Positions 1 through 12,700 of a DNA stretch of 64,000 bases are shown in pieces. Source of the stretch: Amoebophrya sp. A120 (Eukaryota; Sar; Dinophyceae; Syndiniales; Amoebophryaceae); NCBI GenBank assembly GCA_905178155.1, contig CAJINV010000001.1, forward strand, positions 920,637 to 984,636, read 5' to 3'. The notes beneath the pieces were generated by a model, which did not search any database, was not told the DNA's origin, and was given only the letters and a program-made list of their open reading frames with translations. The position numbers were made by a program, and so were the translations under genes. Every line of letters begins with the position of its first letter. Position 1 is the first letter of the stretch.

Positions 1-171
1 CATTGCACTCCCTCGTCATCGGCCAGAACTTGAAAAAACGTTTTGCTTTTTGCATAAAAAAGATAAAGATCCACACTGACTTCTAAGCGATAAATTCTAG
101 TCTCTACTTTCATCAAATCTCTCAAAAATTTGAGATTCTCCACTGCCCCTTCGTGGTCCACCTGACGACCC

Positions 172-2814
172 TCACGGCGACAATTCCCCTTCGCGATAAA
201 CAATTTCGTCGCCCTCCAACGTGAGATCGTCCGCCTCCAGGATGTGCTTCAAATCCTGCAGGTGCCTCTGCTTGCTCTCGCCACCCCGGATCAATGCCGC
301 GGCCAGAGACGAGTTTTTCGGCGGGACCACGGTGTGGATGTTGGTCGGCTCCGGCCGATTCGAAGGTCCTCCAGAGGAAGTAGCATTTGTTGCAGGAGCG
401 GAAGCTGCTTCCATCCTGTCCGCGACGCGCTTCACCGAGTAGGGCCGGGGCACGGCGGGTTTGTTCTTGACAAAAAAGACCAAGTTGCGGCGATGAAAGG
501 TGCCGGTCAAGTTGCGGGGGGGGTGATGCTGGAGAAATTCGGCCGGCTCGTAGTTCCAGTTCGTCGTCTTGTTCGCGATGTTGAGAGATGAAGCACTGGA
601 ATTGTTCGCAGCAAGAACGTGCTCCGGCTGCTCTACTTCCATCGGCTTCGTATCATCTCCAATCTTGTTTTCCTCTGCAATAGAAGAGGAATTCTGTGCA
701 GCCATTTTTCCGGAATAAGGACGCAACTTTTTGCTCGTCCACGTCAGCACATTTCCGGCCCAGAACGTCCCCGCATCTACTTCTGCGTCGTCGTCGTTGG
801 TCTCCCCAGCCTCGTGGTTTTGGTGTCGTGTATGTTGACCACCTTCTTCTTTACCTTGTTGCCCGGTCATCATCTGCGGTCCTGTTGCGGCTCCGCTCTG
901 GCACTGCGTCTGCCGGTCGTTCCGGTACACAAACTTGTTGTAGGCCGTCACGTATCCATATGGAAATTTACGTCTGGAGGTGTTCTGGGAAGAGGCAAAT
1001 TTGTCATGCGGACCGTCGGAAGTCTGACGATGAAAAAAATCTGTCATGCAAAGACGATGGAAGAGAAGTTTCTACTGCTCGCTTGGTGTCAATCAATATC
1101 CGAGAGCGAACTCCTGATGCGGGCTCATAGGCATACTTGTTCGAGGAAACCAGTGAAGATCAGGTTTTCTGGTTGATGCAAAAGCCGCATGCCAACTCCC
1201 TGCAATTTTCCAGACCCAGACTACATCTTTGCACCGTGGATATTACCTGTTCCGCGCGGCTTTTCTTGTTTGGATTGTTCACCACGCGTCTGCCCTTCAT
1301 GTACCCGGGCAGCTCTTGTTTGAAGATCACTTCGTCCATGGACGCGAGTTCCGCCGGCGCCGGACGCCCGCCGCCAGCACCGCCCTTCGGCTTGGTCGGA
1401 GCAGGTGCAAAAGATCCGGATTTCGGATCCTGGTTTTCGATGTCAACGTTCTGCTGGTCGCCCGCTCCACCTGTCGCCGTCCCCGCACCAGTACCCGTCC
1501 CGCTTGATGTAGTTCTCTCGCGTAATTCCAGCGCTTTTTTCTTCCGCTCTGCGTCACGCTTCTCTTCTTCCGCCCGCTTTTCGCGGTTTTTGCGACTCAT
1601 GGCCTCGCGGTACACGTGGTCGGCGGCAAGCTCGCCGAGCGGCCGCATGCCGTAGTTCTGGTGGCTTCCTGTACTAGTCGTCTTGCTGTTCACGTTGCTC
1701 CCACTTGTTTCCGGGTAAAACATAGCTGCGGCTGGTCCACTGCTCGGTGGGTGTGACGACCCGCTGTTTGCTGGCTCAGTACAACCTCCAGACGCGTTCT
1801 CTTGTTCATCTCGTGGGTAGGCGGCGCTGACGGGGCGCGGAACACACAGAATCCGCTCGTTGGCGCCGTACGTAGCCAGGGATGGTTGGGTCATCAACGC
1901 GTTGCACACGCTGCGGTTGAACGCGGACCCGGGACGACTCGACGGCGGCCCTGATAGGATTTTCACATGTAGTTCATCCACTGCAACTTAATTCACTACA
2001 ACCTGATTGAAGCAGTAAGTTGATGTTCTCGTTAACCCACACCATGATTGCATTAGCATTGTCCTATTGCTGCTCACTGCAGCAAGTAAACAAATCTACT
2101 TCTCGCACCACCGCCTCCTCTATGTGTATGTAGTCCCAAAAAAACTTCACCTGCAGACGACGGTGCGCTGACAATTACTCCTCCACCGTGAGTAGACACT
2201 GCCCCGCCGGCCCGCTGATCGCTGCTACCCTGCGGCCCTGAAGATGTTGAAGCGCTCCCCGGTCTACTACTCGACGTTCCTCCCACTGCGCTACCCGGTC
2301 TGGCAACTGCCCCACTCTGCGGCCGCGCAGCCGCTGCACTTTTGGGCCTCGCGACTGCCGCGCTCTGTGGGCGGTTCTCGGCGATGCTTGCCATCACCGC
2401 TTTTCCGGTGGACGCCGACGCGGAGGGTGGCACCACCGCGGAGGACGGACGCGCCAGCAGCAAGTGCGGCTTCCGCTGCAGCACCCGCGAATCGCTTCCG
2501 ATAGTGACCTCCGTTTGTGCGGGCACAGCTCGGTTCGCGGAGATAGGCCGTCGGGAATGCACTTTATTCTCCTCCGTAGGTGGGGTAAGATGAACCTCTT
2601 CATCTTCTCCTTGTCCTTCCTTGCGTGCAGGTGCACCTACTCCTGTTTTTATCTCCACCTGCTTGGCCGCGGGTTTCTGTCGACTTCTCCGTGCGGACAC
2701 CCCTCGGGACGTCGCGGTGCTCGGCCGCTGAGCAGATACTGGACGCTTGTAGAAACCGCAGGAGTATTGTTTACCCCCACAGTAGTAGGAGACGTTGCTC
2801 GGAATCGCGGACAT
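172..2814 (-). CDS. RPxSA-motif low-complexity protein, three exons
   Basis: Function not recognised. The ATG is at 2814. Exon 1 (2814-2151) ends at CAG|GTGAAG and exon 2 starts at 1980 after TTGCAG, a canonical intron that keeps frame. Exons 2 (1980-1243) and 3 (952-172) are separated by a degenerate introner at 953-1242; excising it with one 5-bp flank joins ...AEQ to VTAYNKF in frame. The protein (about 720 residues) is Ser/Ala/Pro-rich with many short RPxSA-type motifs (RPVSA, RPISA, RPSSA, RPQSA, RPKSA, RPGSA), mostly in exon 1 and the start of exon 2. Exon 2 has a charged helical stretch rich in Lys/Glu/Arg. Similar Arg-Pro-Ser-Ala motifs occur in some ciliary or cytoskeletal protist proteins, but that is only a hint. 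No signal peptide or membrane segment is visible. Confidence 0.6.
953..1242. mobile_element. Introner-like element, family A (degenerate)
   Basis: The right arm carries CCAGACCCAGACTACAT; the left arm is eroded (TATCCATATGGAAATTTACG). Flanks TCACG and TTACC match at 3 of 5 bases, suggesting an old copy. It lies between exons 2 and 3 of the RPxSA gene, and excision restores frame. Confidence 0.6.
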
Positions 2815-3431
2815 CTTTACTTCTTAGTACCAACTTGGACCCGCACGTGTCGTTAGAAGTACACAAAGAAATAAAATGGACCGTTCTTCGGTTCTTTCCT
2901 ACTAGCGCGCGGTGCACTTTTCTTCTGTGTTCCTCACTGTGGAAACAGAAATTGATTGCTGTGGATCACGAAAATTGGTATCGAAACAGCGAATCCAGGC
3001 TGCCTCTGCTCAACGCTGGTGGTGTGTGTGGCTCTCGCTACTCAGGTCTCTCAAGACACTCGCTTCGAACGAAGAGGAGACAAACGATTCTCGGAACTGC
3101 GATAAGTAACGATTCGAAGAGTCGACGCCTAAACACCATCTGAATCTTACACATCGCTGCGTCCAGTGGAGATGACAGCTGCGCATGGATCTTTCTTTCC
3201 TATTTTTGTGTTACTTTGATATAAATGTTGCGAAGACAAAAAAAAACGGTCTTGGAATGGTGCGCAAGGGGACCCATGCAATGAACAAAGGACGAGCAGC
3301 AAGGGCTTTATTTTCGGAGCGGCATTGATCTAATTGTACTTCTACTTTTTACATTATTGATGTCGCCCGGGTGTGGGGTAATAGTGACGGCCTTGTACTT
3401 TGGCACCAGTCCGAGGACGTCTTCCCTCTGC
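2815..3431. other. Intergenic, nothing recognised
   Basis: This 617-bp spacer lies between the 3' end of RPA2 and the start of the RPxSA gene. It is AT-richer than its neighbours with short A runs near 3238. It presumably holds the RPA2 3' UTR and the promoter of the next gene, but no motif could be assigned. Confidence 0.4.
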
Positions 3432-5397
3432 TTAGCAGTCTGAGGGCAAGTATCTGTCATCTGTCGTTCCGGCGAAAATCTGGCCGTCGTTGCAGAGGTC
3501 CTGCACATAGCGCGCCACTTCTTGCATGTCGGCCCCGGCGCCCAGTTTCCCGGCGATCTCCTCTAGGGTTAGCCCGCTCGGATCTTGAATGTCCTTGGTG
3601 GCCTCCCGCAACACACGCAGGATGCCGTCGCGAAGCTGCGTGCCCGACAAGGTCCCTTGCTGCTGCTGCATTTGCTGTTGCATTTGTGCCTGCTGCTGCC
3701 GCTGCGCCATCATATCTACGACGTTCATCTGCGGGAGCCCAGATGACCCAGCAGCGCCGTGCCCGGCCGCGGCAGGGGGAAGGCCGCCAGGAGGGGCGAC
3801 ATAATTGCTGTTGCTTAGCATTTGGGGCTGCTGGGGGATCGTGGTCCCGGCACCGTTTCCTATGACAGCGCCGGCTCCTGCTGGTTGTAGCTGTTGACCC
3901 TGCTGCGCGAGCAGTTCCTGCCTCTTCATCTGGTACTTCTGCATGAGCCGATACTGTGACACTGTGTCGGCGAACATCTGTCCAAGGTCTGACAACTTTT
4001 CGAGCTTATGTGCCGCCAGCCAAAACATGCTGCCGTGCATCCGCACCGTTCCGACTACACGAATCATCATGGACGGCTCCAGCGAGCTGTTGTGACGAGT
4101 CGTTGGTTCTATGGCAAACAGGTTATCGTCGTTGTGCTTGAAGACGAGCGATGGTGAAGTTCATGCGGAAGAAAAAGAAACCAAATAAGTCTTCCAAAGG
4201 CGAAAACCAAACGAGATCGAGAGTGAAAAACTATTTTGCATTTGCCAAAGTCAGCATCATAATCATAGTATTATGCTTTATATACTCGTGCAGCGCTGCC
4301 TCGTGCTCGCTGGTCCCATCGAAGTACTTGCGCACCTTAACGACCGCGCTTTGATCATCCAGGAAAATCTCCAAAGCGGTGTCCATGTCGCGCTCTTCAT
4401 TGTTCAGCTTCCGTATTACACCCGTCAAAGCCAAGTATTGTACCTGGAAGTGAGTACGAGTGAGCAACAAAATGTGTACCGGAATGGGAATGGCAGGCGT
4501 GTCTACATAAAGTAACACCTCATGCACCCCTATTGGTCCTCCCGGTGGGGACGAGAGGCTAGACGCAGAGATGACGCGATGGCAGAAAAAAACTTTCATC
4601 AAAAGCTAAAGTCTACTACTGGTTACATCCCTTTGACCAGTTCCAGCAGCACAAAGCTCGAAAGCATTTACACCGAGACGACGTATCTATCTGAACTGCA
4701 CTATGTACTTACCTCCTCTCCGTAGAGCTTGAGTGTGGCGTCCGAGCCGTTTTTCATGTTCTCGCTGACCATCTGGTGCACCTGGTATCAAAAGGAAAAA
4801 TCCCCCCTCCCCATATCGAAAACGAAATTTGTGATGCTGTATTTGAGTACACAAATCAGGTTTGTATTGCAGAGAGGCACTGCGGCCAGATCCCCAGGCT
4901 AGCTGGGGGCGTATGGTTCTAGTTGTGCAGCATGGCAAGCGGCTCCCTTTTAGGCCTCACAGCATGACAAATCCCTTCTTTAATGGGGTGGAAGCTTCTG
5001 CCCTTGTCTTCTTGCAAGACAAATGTGATTTGTGACCTCAAATCAGCAACACAAATTTCCGGAAACGTACCTGTTCGATATGGGGAGGGGGGATTTTTCT
5101 CTTTGATACCTGGTAGCAGGAGACCGCCGTCGTTTTTCGCTTGATCTGGTCCCCGGCGTTCCCGCCAGGGTTGGCACCGCCCGTCCGCGCACCACCGCCT
5201 GCTTGCTCGCCCCCCGTTGCGTCTTGCGTGGGAGTCCCGTGCAAAAAGCCACCGCCGCCCTGGAGACCGCTGGGCTGTGCTAAACTGCCACCACCGAAAA
5301 AGTTCTGCGACTGCTGATGGTCGTTTGAACCACCGTTCCCACCACCGAATTGGGCGGCGAACGCGCCGCCGCTATTATTGCCCCCGAATCCGAACAT
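3432..5397 (-). CDS. RPA2: Replication protein A 32 kDa subunit
   Basis: RPA2 is the middle subunit of the heterotrimeric single-stranded-DNA-binding complex used in replication, repair and recombination. Exons: 5397-5109, 4785-4713, 4443 to about 4286, and about 4136-3432. The N-terminus is a Gly/Asn/Phe-rich tail. The OB-fold follows, with LTGVIRKL, a DDQSAVVKVRKYFDG strand pair, then IRVVGTVRMHG and FWLAAHKLEKLSD. A Gln-rich linker precedes the C-terminal winged helix (LRDGILRVLREATKDIQ ... DPSGLTLEEIAGKLG ... LCNDGQIFAG), the RPA_C domain that contacts repair proteins. An introner at 4786-5108 sits between exons 1 and 2, and excision gives CYQVHQM. Intron 2 is canonical (GAG|GTAAGT ... 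CCAG|GTACAA). Intron 3 keeps frame only with a non-canonical boundary near 4286/4136. Start chosen at the first ATG of the Gly-rich exon. Confidence 0.85.
4786..5108. mobile_element. Introner-like element, family D
   Basis: Ends TATCAAAAGG and ...CTTTGATA. The inverted arms contain AAAAATCCCCCCTCCCCATA and its complement. Perfect 5-bp duplication CCTGG. It lies in the RPA2 coding sequence, and excision restores frame. Confidence 0.9.
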
Positions 5398-6718
5398 TTT
5401 TCTGTCGTCTCTGTCGCGTGGGGATGGTAAATCAACTTATGAAAATCGCGGCCGGTGGTGCTGGTGCCCGACAATTCCTATTCTTTCAAAGTGAAGGAAT
5501 GACATACGTAGAAAAGTTTTAGTTAAAATAAGCTCGCCAGAGGTCCTGTCGATTCAAATGAGGCCACTTGGCAGTTATATGGAAAGTTCTTAACACTGCT
5601 GCTGGTCGCAATTAGCGCAGATATATTCAGAAACACACTGCATATGTATTTCCGGCCAAAAAATCGTCAACTTGGAATCAATGAATGACGAAAATTGTGA
5701 GCTCCAAAATCCTGTCCCAAAAACCTATTATAACGAACTTGCATGCACTGCAACCCAGTGGCAAAAAATCTTTGATCGAAGAGACAAATGATCGAGATCG
5801 CTTTGTGCTTCGCTCCAATCCTAGAGTGTTCTGGGTTACGAAGTCAGTAGATCGGGCTGAAAGCGAAAAGGATCGGTCGTAATGACTGCGCGCAAAACTA
5901 TAAGCCACCTGTTGCTGGAAAAACACCCAGGCTCAAATTGCTACCTTCGAACTACCGTGACTTGGGGAGGGATTCTGCCATGCGCTCTAGCAATCCGTCG
6001 CCCGATCCGATTACCTAGACAGCATGACGAGAAAACCAAAAGAAACGCGACCCTCCGCACTGCGGAGGCCAAGCGACATTCGCGAGCTCCTTTCGGCTTT
6101 CATTTGGGGAGAGATAAGAAACGTCTTCAGTTCAGTCTCATTGGAGAAGGCGGCTACAGCAATGAGCCGCGACGCATTATCTATCATAGCAGTTGTGCTC
6201 GCTTTTATGCTGCTTGGGTTCGAGAAATAATATCGAAAACACATTCGCGAGGTTACAATTTTGTTTCGTTGCATTTATTGTTTCGAAACGAGACTTTTTT
6301 TGGAATCGTAATCTACTGTAATCATACAATACGTAATTGGCAAGCTTTATCCGGGTTCATGGATGAGTATCGTTATCAGGGGTACTTATTGAGATACCAC
6401 CTGGAAACATCGGTTAAAGGCGAAAACTACAACGCGTTTATTTCTACGAGCCTTCCGGCGCAGTTCCTTTACTGGATGCGTCCTCGTGCGTGTCTCCAGG
6501 TGCGCGGCCGGCGTTGCCAGTCCAGGCGGTGATCGTACCGAGGACCTGTATACGTAATTCCATGTTTCTTTTGGCTTTTCAACTTGAACTATCTATGTAC
6601 ATTAACTTTCGAGAGTGTGTCACAAACAAGTGACCAACTCATTGTCATTCTCCTCGTCCAGATGCACTTGCACATTTACATCTCGTCGCATGACCGTCCA
6701 AACGACAATTGCGGCAGA
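5398..6718. other. Spacer between RPA2 and the SLOG/2TM gene
   Basis: Holds the 3' end of the SLOG/2TM gene's transcription unit and the RPA2 upstream region. The only candidate is a short plus-strand reading frame at 6024-6230, listed separately. A longer plus-strand frame over the same DNA (5882-6532) has no recognisable features. Confidence 0.4.
6024..6230 (+). CDS. Possible small tail-anchored protein (weak)
   Basis: A 68-codon frame starting at ATG, with a basic N-terminus and a single hydroph­obic segment near the C-terminus (LSIIAVVLAFMLLGF) followed by two residues, the shape of a tail-anchored membrane protein. It would be the only plus-strand gene in the window, and the match could be chance. 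No family recognised. Confidence 0.2.
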   Translation: MTRKPKETRPSALRRPSDIRELLSAFIWGEIRNVFSSVSLEKAATAMSRDALSIIAVVLAFMLLGFEK

Positions 6719-9700
6719 TCATGAAAGCACAAATAGGTAGTGCTGCAACACAAAAAAAAGCCGCACCGCGTTTTCCACGGTACTGACCGCGTAGGTGCGT
6801 TTTTCCACCGTTCGTTTCTCTACGACAGAGAGCGAGTCCATCAGGATCATATGCAGTGCCAAGAAAGTATACTCGTATAAATGCATTACAAATTTCCTCA
6901 GCATGAGAAATCAAATTTGTACTGCGGCTCTCCCTTACGAAAAAAATTTGTAATGCATGACTGCAATACGAGTACGATACTTTTGCACAGGATAGATCAT
7001 CACCGACCGCAAATCCCGGATCGCCTGGTTTAAGCTCGACAACTATCAACTGCAAAAATGTCTGGGTCTGGAAATTTGTGATGCTGGTTGGCGTATCATG
7101 AGGCGGCCACAAGTGCTGGCTCAGCATGACAAGTTTCTGAGCTTCGAGGTGTTGCCTATTCTGCATGACAAACTGCGTTTCTGCATGACAAAAAAACGGG
7201 GCTCTTGGGTAACGTGCATGACAGACTTTGGGGTCATGCTGGCAGAGCATGACAGACCTTCCATTCTTCCAGACCCAGACATTTTTACAATCCATAACAA
7301 CCGCGGCGACAGACACATGTAGTGCGAAATGTTGGAGATGCTGGTGGCCAGCGTCACGGTAAACACCACCCAGTGCTGCTGCAGAATCGCCGCCAGAAAC
7401 GTGCCCGAAGCGGTGACAAGGATTCCGAGGGTTTCCAGCGTGGAAAGCCGCTGCGACAACGGCGGGGCCTGCTTCTGGAACAAGGTCAGCAAAACGCGGA
7501 GACGGTACTCGACGTACCTTGTTGTGGATGGAAAGTTGATGAATGAATACTTAGCAAGACAGAGTTCATCATAGCAAGACACTGACATCCCAAGCTGTAA
7601 CTTACCAATGAGGAGAAAGGGTAGCTGTAGCCGCATGACGAACCTCGAGACACATCATTGACTCCTGCAAGAATTTTATATACGTTTCAATGGTCATGGG
7701 CGAAACGAAGTCATCTTCCTCGATGAAATTGTCGTTTTCGCAGTGGTGTATGCAAGAAAGAAACTGTGTAAGTGTAAGTCGGTCTCTGTGATGCAAAAAA
7801 TGCAAAACAGCTACCCTTGTCATGCTCCACATGCATGATAGGCTCGTTTCCTACGTGTTTTCCCACCCTATGTGCGCATGACAAGTTTTTCCTGTCATGG
7901 CAGACAAACTTGTGATGCTGTTTTCCAAAAAGACCTACACAAACAAAGTTTTTTCCTTGGATATGGTGGATCTCCATGTCCCCCGTTTCCGGCTCACTGG
8001 GCCCCTTGGAGGTCCGCTGGATGGTCCTATCCAGGAAAAAACACCCATCCACATCCTCCAATTTGATGTCATGCAAAACACACATAAAATTCTGTGTTTG
8101 TCATGCAAAAAATGGATGTGGATGGGTTTTTTTCTGTGGATAGGTTCGGGTGACGTGCGAAAGCGCGTTGCCCATGCCGGGGATGTGCGCGAGCCCCTCC
8201 AGCTTCCGGAGCTGTTTGGCCAGGTGCTTGGGCATCTTGAACTGGATGTCCTCCCGGTTGCCGTTTTTCGCGTAGTAGAACCCGCTGCGCAGCACCGTGC
8301 GGGGGACGTGCTCGCGCAGCGTCGCCTTGAACTCCTGGTTGCCGATGTCCGCCACGCAGCTCTTGCCCGTCCAACTCTCCTTCATGGCGTCGTCCGACAG
8401 GCTTTCCAGCACGGCTGCGTAGATCGACTGCACGTTGATGACGAACACCTTGCGCGGCGCCCTTGACCCGTCGTCCGCCTTCAGATGGTCGCCCTTCAGC
8501 CCCTCCGTGGCGGAGTCCACCAGCTCCGCCGAGACGTGGTCAGGATCCACGCCCGCGCTCTCGCCGGTTTTGGCCTCGTCGGAAAAGGGGTTGTATTCGT
8601 TGACGTGGCACCGAAACTTGTAGTATCAAATGCAAATATGTCTGGGTCTGGAAACTTGTGATGCAAAGAAGCGAATCGTGAGCCCACTGCAATGCGCTGC
8701 CAAGCATGACAAGTTCTTTTCATGGTTCTGAGTTACGTTTTCCGCATGAGAAACTGCGTTTTTACATGACAGGGAAGAGGAGCTTTTTGCGGCCACGCAA
8801 TACAGAGTTCATCATCATCATGTAGTGGACACCCGCTCCCAGCGCCACAGGTCAAGGATCCCCTCCCCGGGGGGTGGGCGAGGAAGCACTTTCGGCGACC
8901 TCATCATACAAAAGCCGAGCGCTACCACGGCAAGTCGCCCCAAGAAAAGTACCAACCAGTCGGGAGCTACCCACCACACCTGATCGGTACAGCCCGGCCA
9001 GCAAGCCGAGCGCGACAGAGTTCAGAGTCTCTCTCTGTCATGCCAGATTAGCATGACAAATCTCGCAGTTATCTCCCAGACTTAGACATATTTGCGATCG
9101 ATATGTAGATCTCCGACACAATCTGCCCGGCCGCGGTGTAGGTCGCCCCCCACTTCTGGAGGTAGCGGCGGTGCGACACGTAGGCCCCGAGGGCGCCCGC
9201 GACGATGGGGATGATGAGCAGGAAGTTGGTGAGGGCGAGGTAGAGAAAATCGCTGTCCCCGCACTTGTGCTGGTCACCCGCGCACTGTGAGAGTGCACAA
9301 CTCCCCCTCCCCCTCAATTGTATGGCATAAACAGCAATACAAATGCCAGCACTCCTGGAGCCTGTGTATGACAAGTTCACGGGCCCAAGGTAGAAGTACT
9401 GATTGGGCTTCTGAAATTTGTCATGCAAATGGCGCCACAGGGCAGCAAATGGATTTGCGGTTTGGCATGACAAATGAGGGGGAGGGGGAGTTGTGCACTC
9501 TCATACGCACTCGCGCGCGACGTGCACGCTGAAGTACACGGAGAAGAACGCCCCGAACCAGCCCAGCATGATATGGAAGCGTCAGGATTGAAATCGTCAA
9601 AGTTGAAATAATTTGTGATGCATAAAACGAAACCCACAAAGTGCCTGTCTTGCAGAGTATGCAAGGGAGGCAGATTAAAAGCCTGTTGAGGGGTAGAAAT

Positions 9701-12700
9701 AGAGCTGCTAAAGTAGCATGACAAAACGCGTCTTCCTTACCCAAACAGCATTACAGACTGGATTTCGGCACCACCAAAACTTGTCATGCGCCACTTGAAA
9801 ACTGGGCTCCAACTGGCATCCATTTTATGCATGGCCAACTATTTCAACTCTGACGATTTCAAACCTGACACATCCATACATGAGCTGCAGCAGGTAGAGC
9901 AGATCCGCCCACTTGCGAAACACCTTGGCGTTTTTGATCAGGGTCATGTGCATCTTCCAGGCCTCGATCACCACGTCCTCCTCCGCGGTGCCCAGCCCCA
10001 GCTCCGGCAGCCCCAGACTGCTCTGCGCGAAGCACCCCGTCAGCTTCTCCACCACCGCTTCGGGACCCTCCCGCAACTATGAATTGCAAAAGCATCGCGC
10101 ACACACTAGTAGAAATCGCATGACAAATTTCCTCAGCATGAGAAATGGAAATTTGTAATGCGGATTTAGCTATAATTTCGAGGCTTGTAATGCCTGATTG
10201 CAATTAGTGAAAGTACGAGTGCGATACTCTTTTGCACAGGGTAGCAACCCGTCCACGACGATCACTGATTTGCGCATCACGTCCGGCGCTCGCTTTTCCA
10301 GCTCCTGCATCATCATGATCTGCGGCAGCCCGAACTTCCGCGCCCACGGCTCGCGCGACACCAGCGACACCTTCTCCAGGATCAGCTGCCGCCGCGCGCA
10401 CTCGTTGGGCTGGATGTTTTCCAGGTGCGCCTTCTTCGTGACGCACCAGTAGTGCAGGGACCCGAAGCTCTGCGCGACGCCGCCCGTGTTCAGCAAAATC
10501 ACCGTGGGCTTCCCCCGGGAGATCCAGTCCACCATGCGGTCGAAGCTGAGGTTCCCGCCGTGCGCAAAGATGCGGCCCTCCCCGCCAAATTTTTCCAGGG
10601 GTAACGAGGAGTCCGTCGCGCTCTCGAAGAGGCAGTAGTGCGTGGCGGACCCGTAGAGGTACTGGCGGTAGTGGTAGAGCCACTTGTTCTGCGGGGTGAC
10701 CAGCCGCCGGCCGTCGTGCTATCCTGTGCAAAAACGTCCCCACCCCATAGCCAAGATGGTGACTCGGCTAGACAAATCCACAAGCTTTGGCTGTTTTGCA
10801 TGACAAATTTTGACTCGTAGTGTAGTGCTGTTTGAGCTATCTGAGCAGCATCACAGATCTAGTATATCCTGCTGATTGGAGCATGACAAATTCCAAAACA
10901 CGACTGGAAAATGCGTTTCATGGGACTCCGCATGACAAACATTTTCAGCATGCAGACTTGCATGACAACTCTGGGGTGGGGACGTTTTTAAATACGATAC
11001 GTGCGTGCGCATCATCACGTGGTGCTCGTCTGTCTGCACCATGGCGTCCTCCGGCTTCCGCGGCAGCCGCCGGTCCCCCTCGGCGAGCCAGGTCTCGTAT
11101 TCCTCCTTCGTCCCGAAGTGGGAGGGCGCGTACTCTTATGCATGGCAAACATATGATCTGGGTCTGGTGGAAAATTTTGAATACAGAGCTCAGAGTCATC
11201 GTCATGCCAGAGGACAAGCATGCACGGCATCAAATCGTCCCGCAAATCATTTTTTCCAGCTCCAGGCCCAGACAACTAGCTACATATTGGCATTTGATAA
11301 CTCCTCGTGCGGCACGCGGAAATGGTAGGACTTCCATTCGTGGAAGTCGCTGGGGGAGTACAAGGTGTGCACGCCGTGGCACTCCGTGGGCTCGTCGAAG
11401 GGCTTGGCCTGCGAAGAGAGCTTGAACAGGTGTAACAGCTGCTCGTTCACGCGGAAGCTGGGCCGGAACTGCTGGTAGCGCTGCAGCGAATCCAGGCAGA
11501 GCACCACGGGCAGCTTGTCGCACTTCTGCAGCGCCAGCTCGAGCAGCAGCTCGGACGTGGGGCTGGACTTGGTGGAGTCGGTCCGGTCCACCACCACCCA
11601 GATGTTGCTCATGTAGGCCGCCTGCAGCACCGCCGTGAGCACGTTCACCAACCGGCTGAACAGCACCTCGTCCACCTCTTGCGCCACCTGTAATGCGTGC
11701 TCCTTCTCCTCCTCCAGCGCCTCGCAGCTCGCGGTGTATCAAATGTAAAACATGTCTGGGTCTGGAAGAAAATGCAAGTTTGTCATGTTTGTCTGGCATG
11801 ACTCTCAAATCAGTGATGCATGAGCAGCAAAAGGGCCTCTCGCCTGTCATGCAAAAGCGCAGCTTGTCATGCGAAAAACGAAACACACAACCGCACAAAA
11901 AACTTGTCATGCTGGGCTGCACATTGCAGTGCGCCCACCATTCGCAAATTAGCATCACAAGTTTCCAGACCCATACATATTTGCAATGCATACTGTCCGC
12001 TCCAGCGCCATGTAGTCCTGCGGGCCGCCCCGCTTCCGCATCACCCCGCCCTTCTTGTTCAGTTGAAAGGAAGCCTGCTCCACGATCGATTTGAAAGCCG
12101 GCTCCTGCAGCAGCTCCGACGTGGACAGCGCACACGGGTGCTTGGTGCCTATGGGAGTGTCAGGATCGAAATCGACAAAATCGAAATAATCTGTAATGCA
12201 TAAAATGCTATGCAGAAAGCGACTCTATTGCAGAGTATGCAAGGAAGGCGGATTGTAGTCCTGGTACGGGTTAAGTTTTGGGCTGCTGACTAGCATGACA
12301 GAAGGCAGCTCTTTTGCCCTAAACCGCATGACAGATTCGCTTCCAGGCCGAGGAGAATTTGTCATGCGCCGACTACAGACTGTGGGTCTAACTGGCATCG
12401 ATTTTGTGCATCACAAGTTTTTCGATTTTGACAATTTCGATTCTGACACTTCCATAGTGCCGAAGTCCAGCTTAATGTACATGCTCGGCTTCTGCAGGTT
12501 CCATTTCGTTTTCAGCGTTTCCGTGAACTGCGAAGTCGACACCTGGTGCTTCCGCGGCACGAACAGCGAGTTGGTGACCCGCTCCCCCCGCCCGATCCGC
12601 GCCTTCACGTAACCCAGCTTGGGCAGCGGCGCGTCCCCGCGGATGTGCTTGAAACGGCCATGGAACGCGTTCTGGATGGTTTTTTGGTCCTTCTTCAAAC

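Noticed and set aside
5882-6532. 216-codon plus-strand frame
   Set aside because: No domain, signal peptide or splice context; composition looks like spacer, and every supported gene is on the other strand.
6645-6849. Alternative last-exon frame of the SLOG/2TM gene (GLALCRRETNGG...)
   Set aside because: The frame consistent with the upstream duplication-based joins is the one reading MILMDSLSVVEKR, which also looks like a helical DUF4231 tail.
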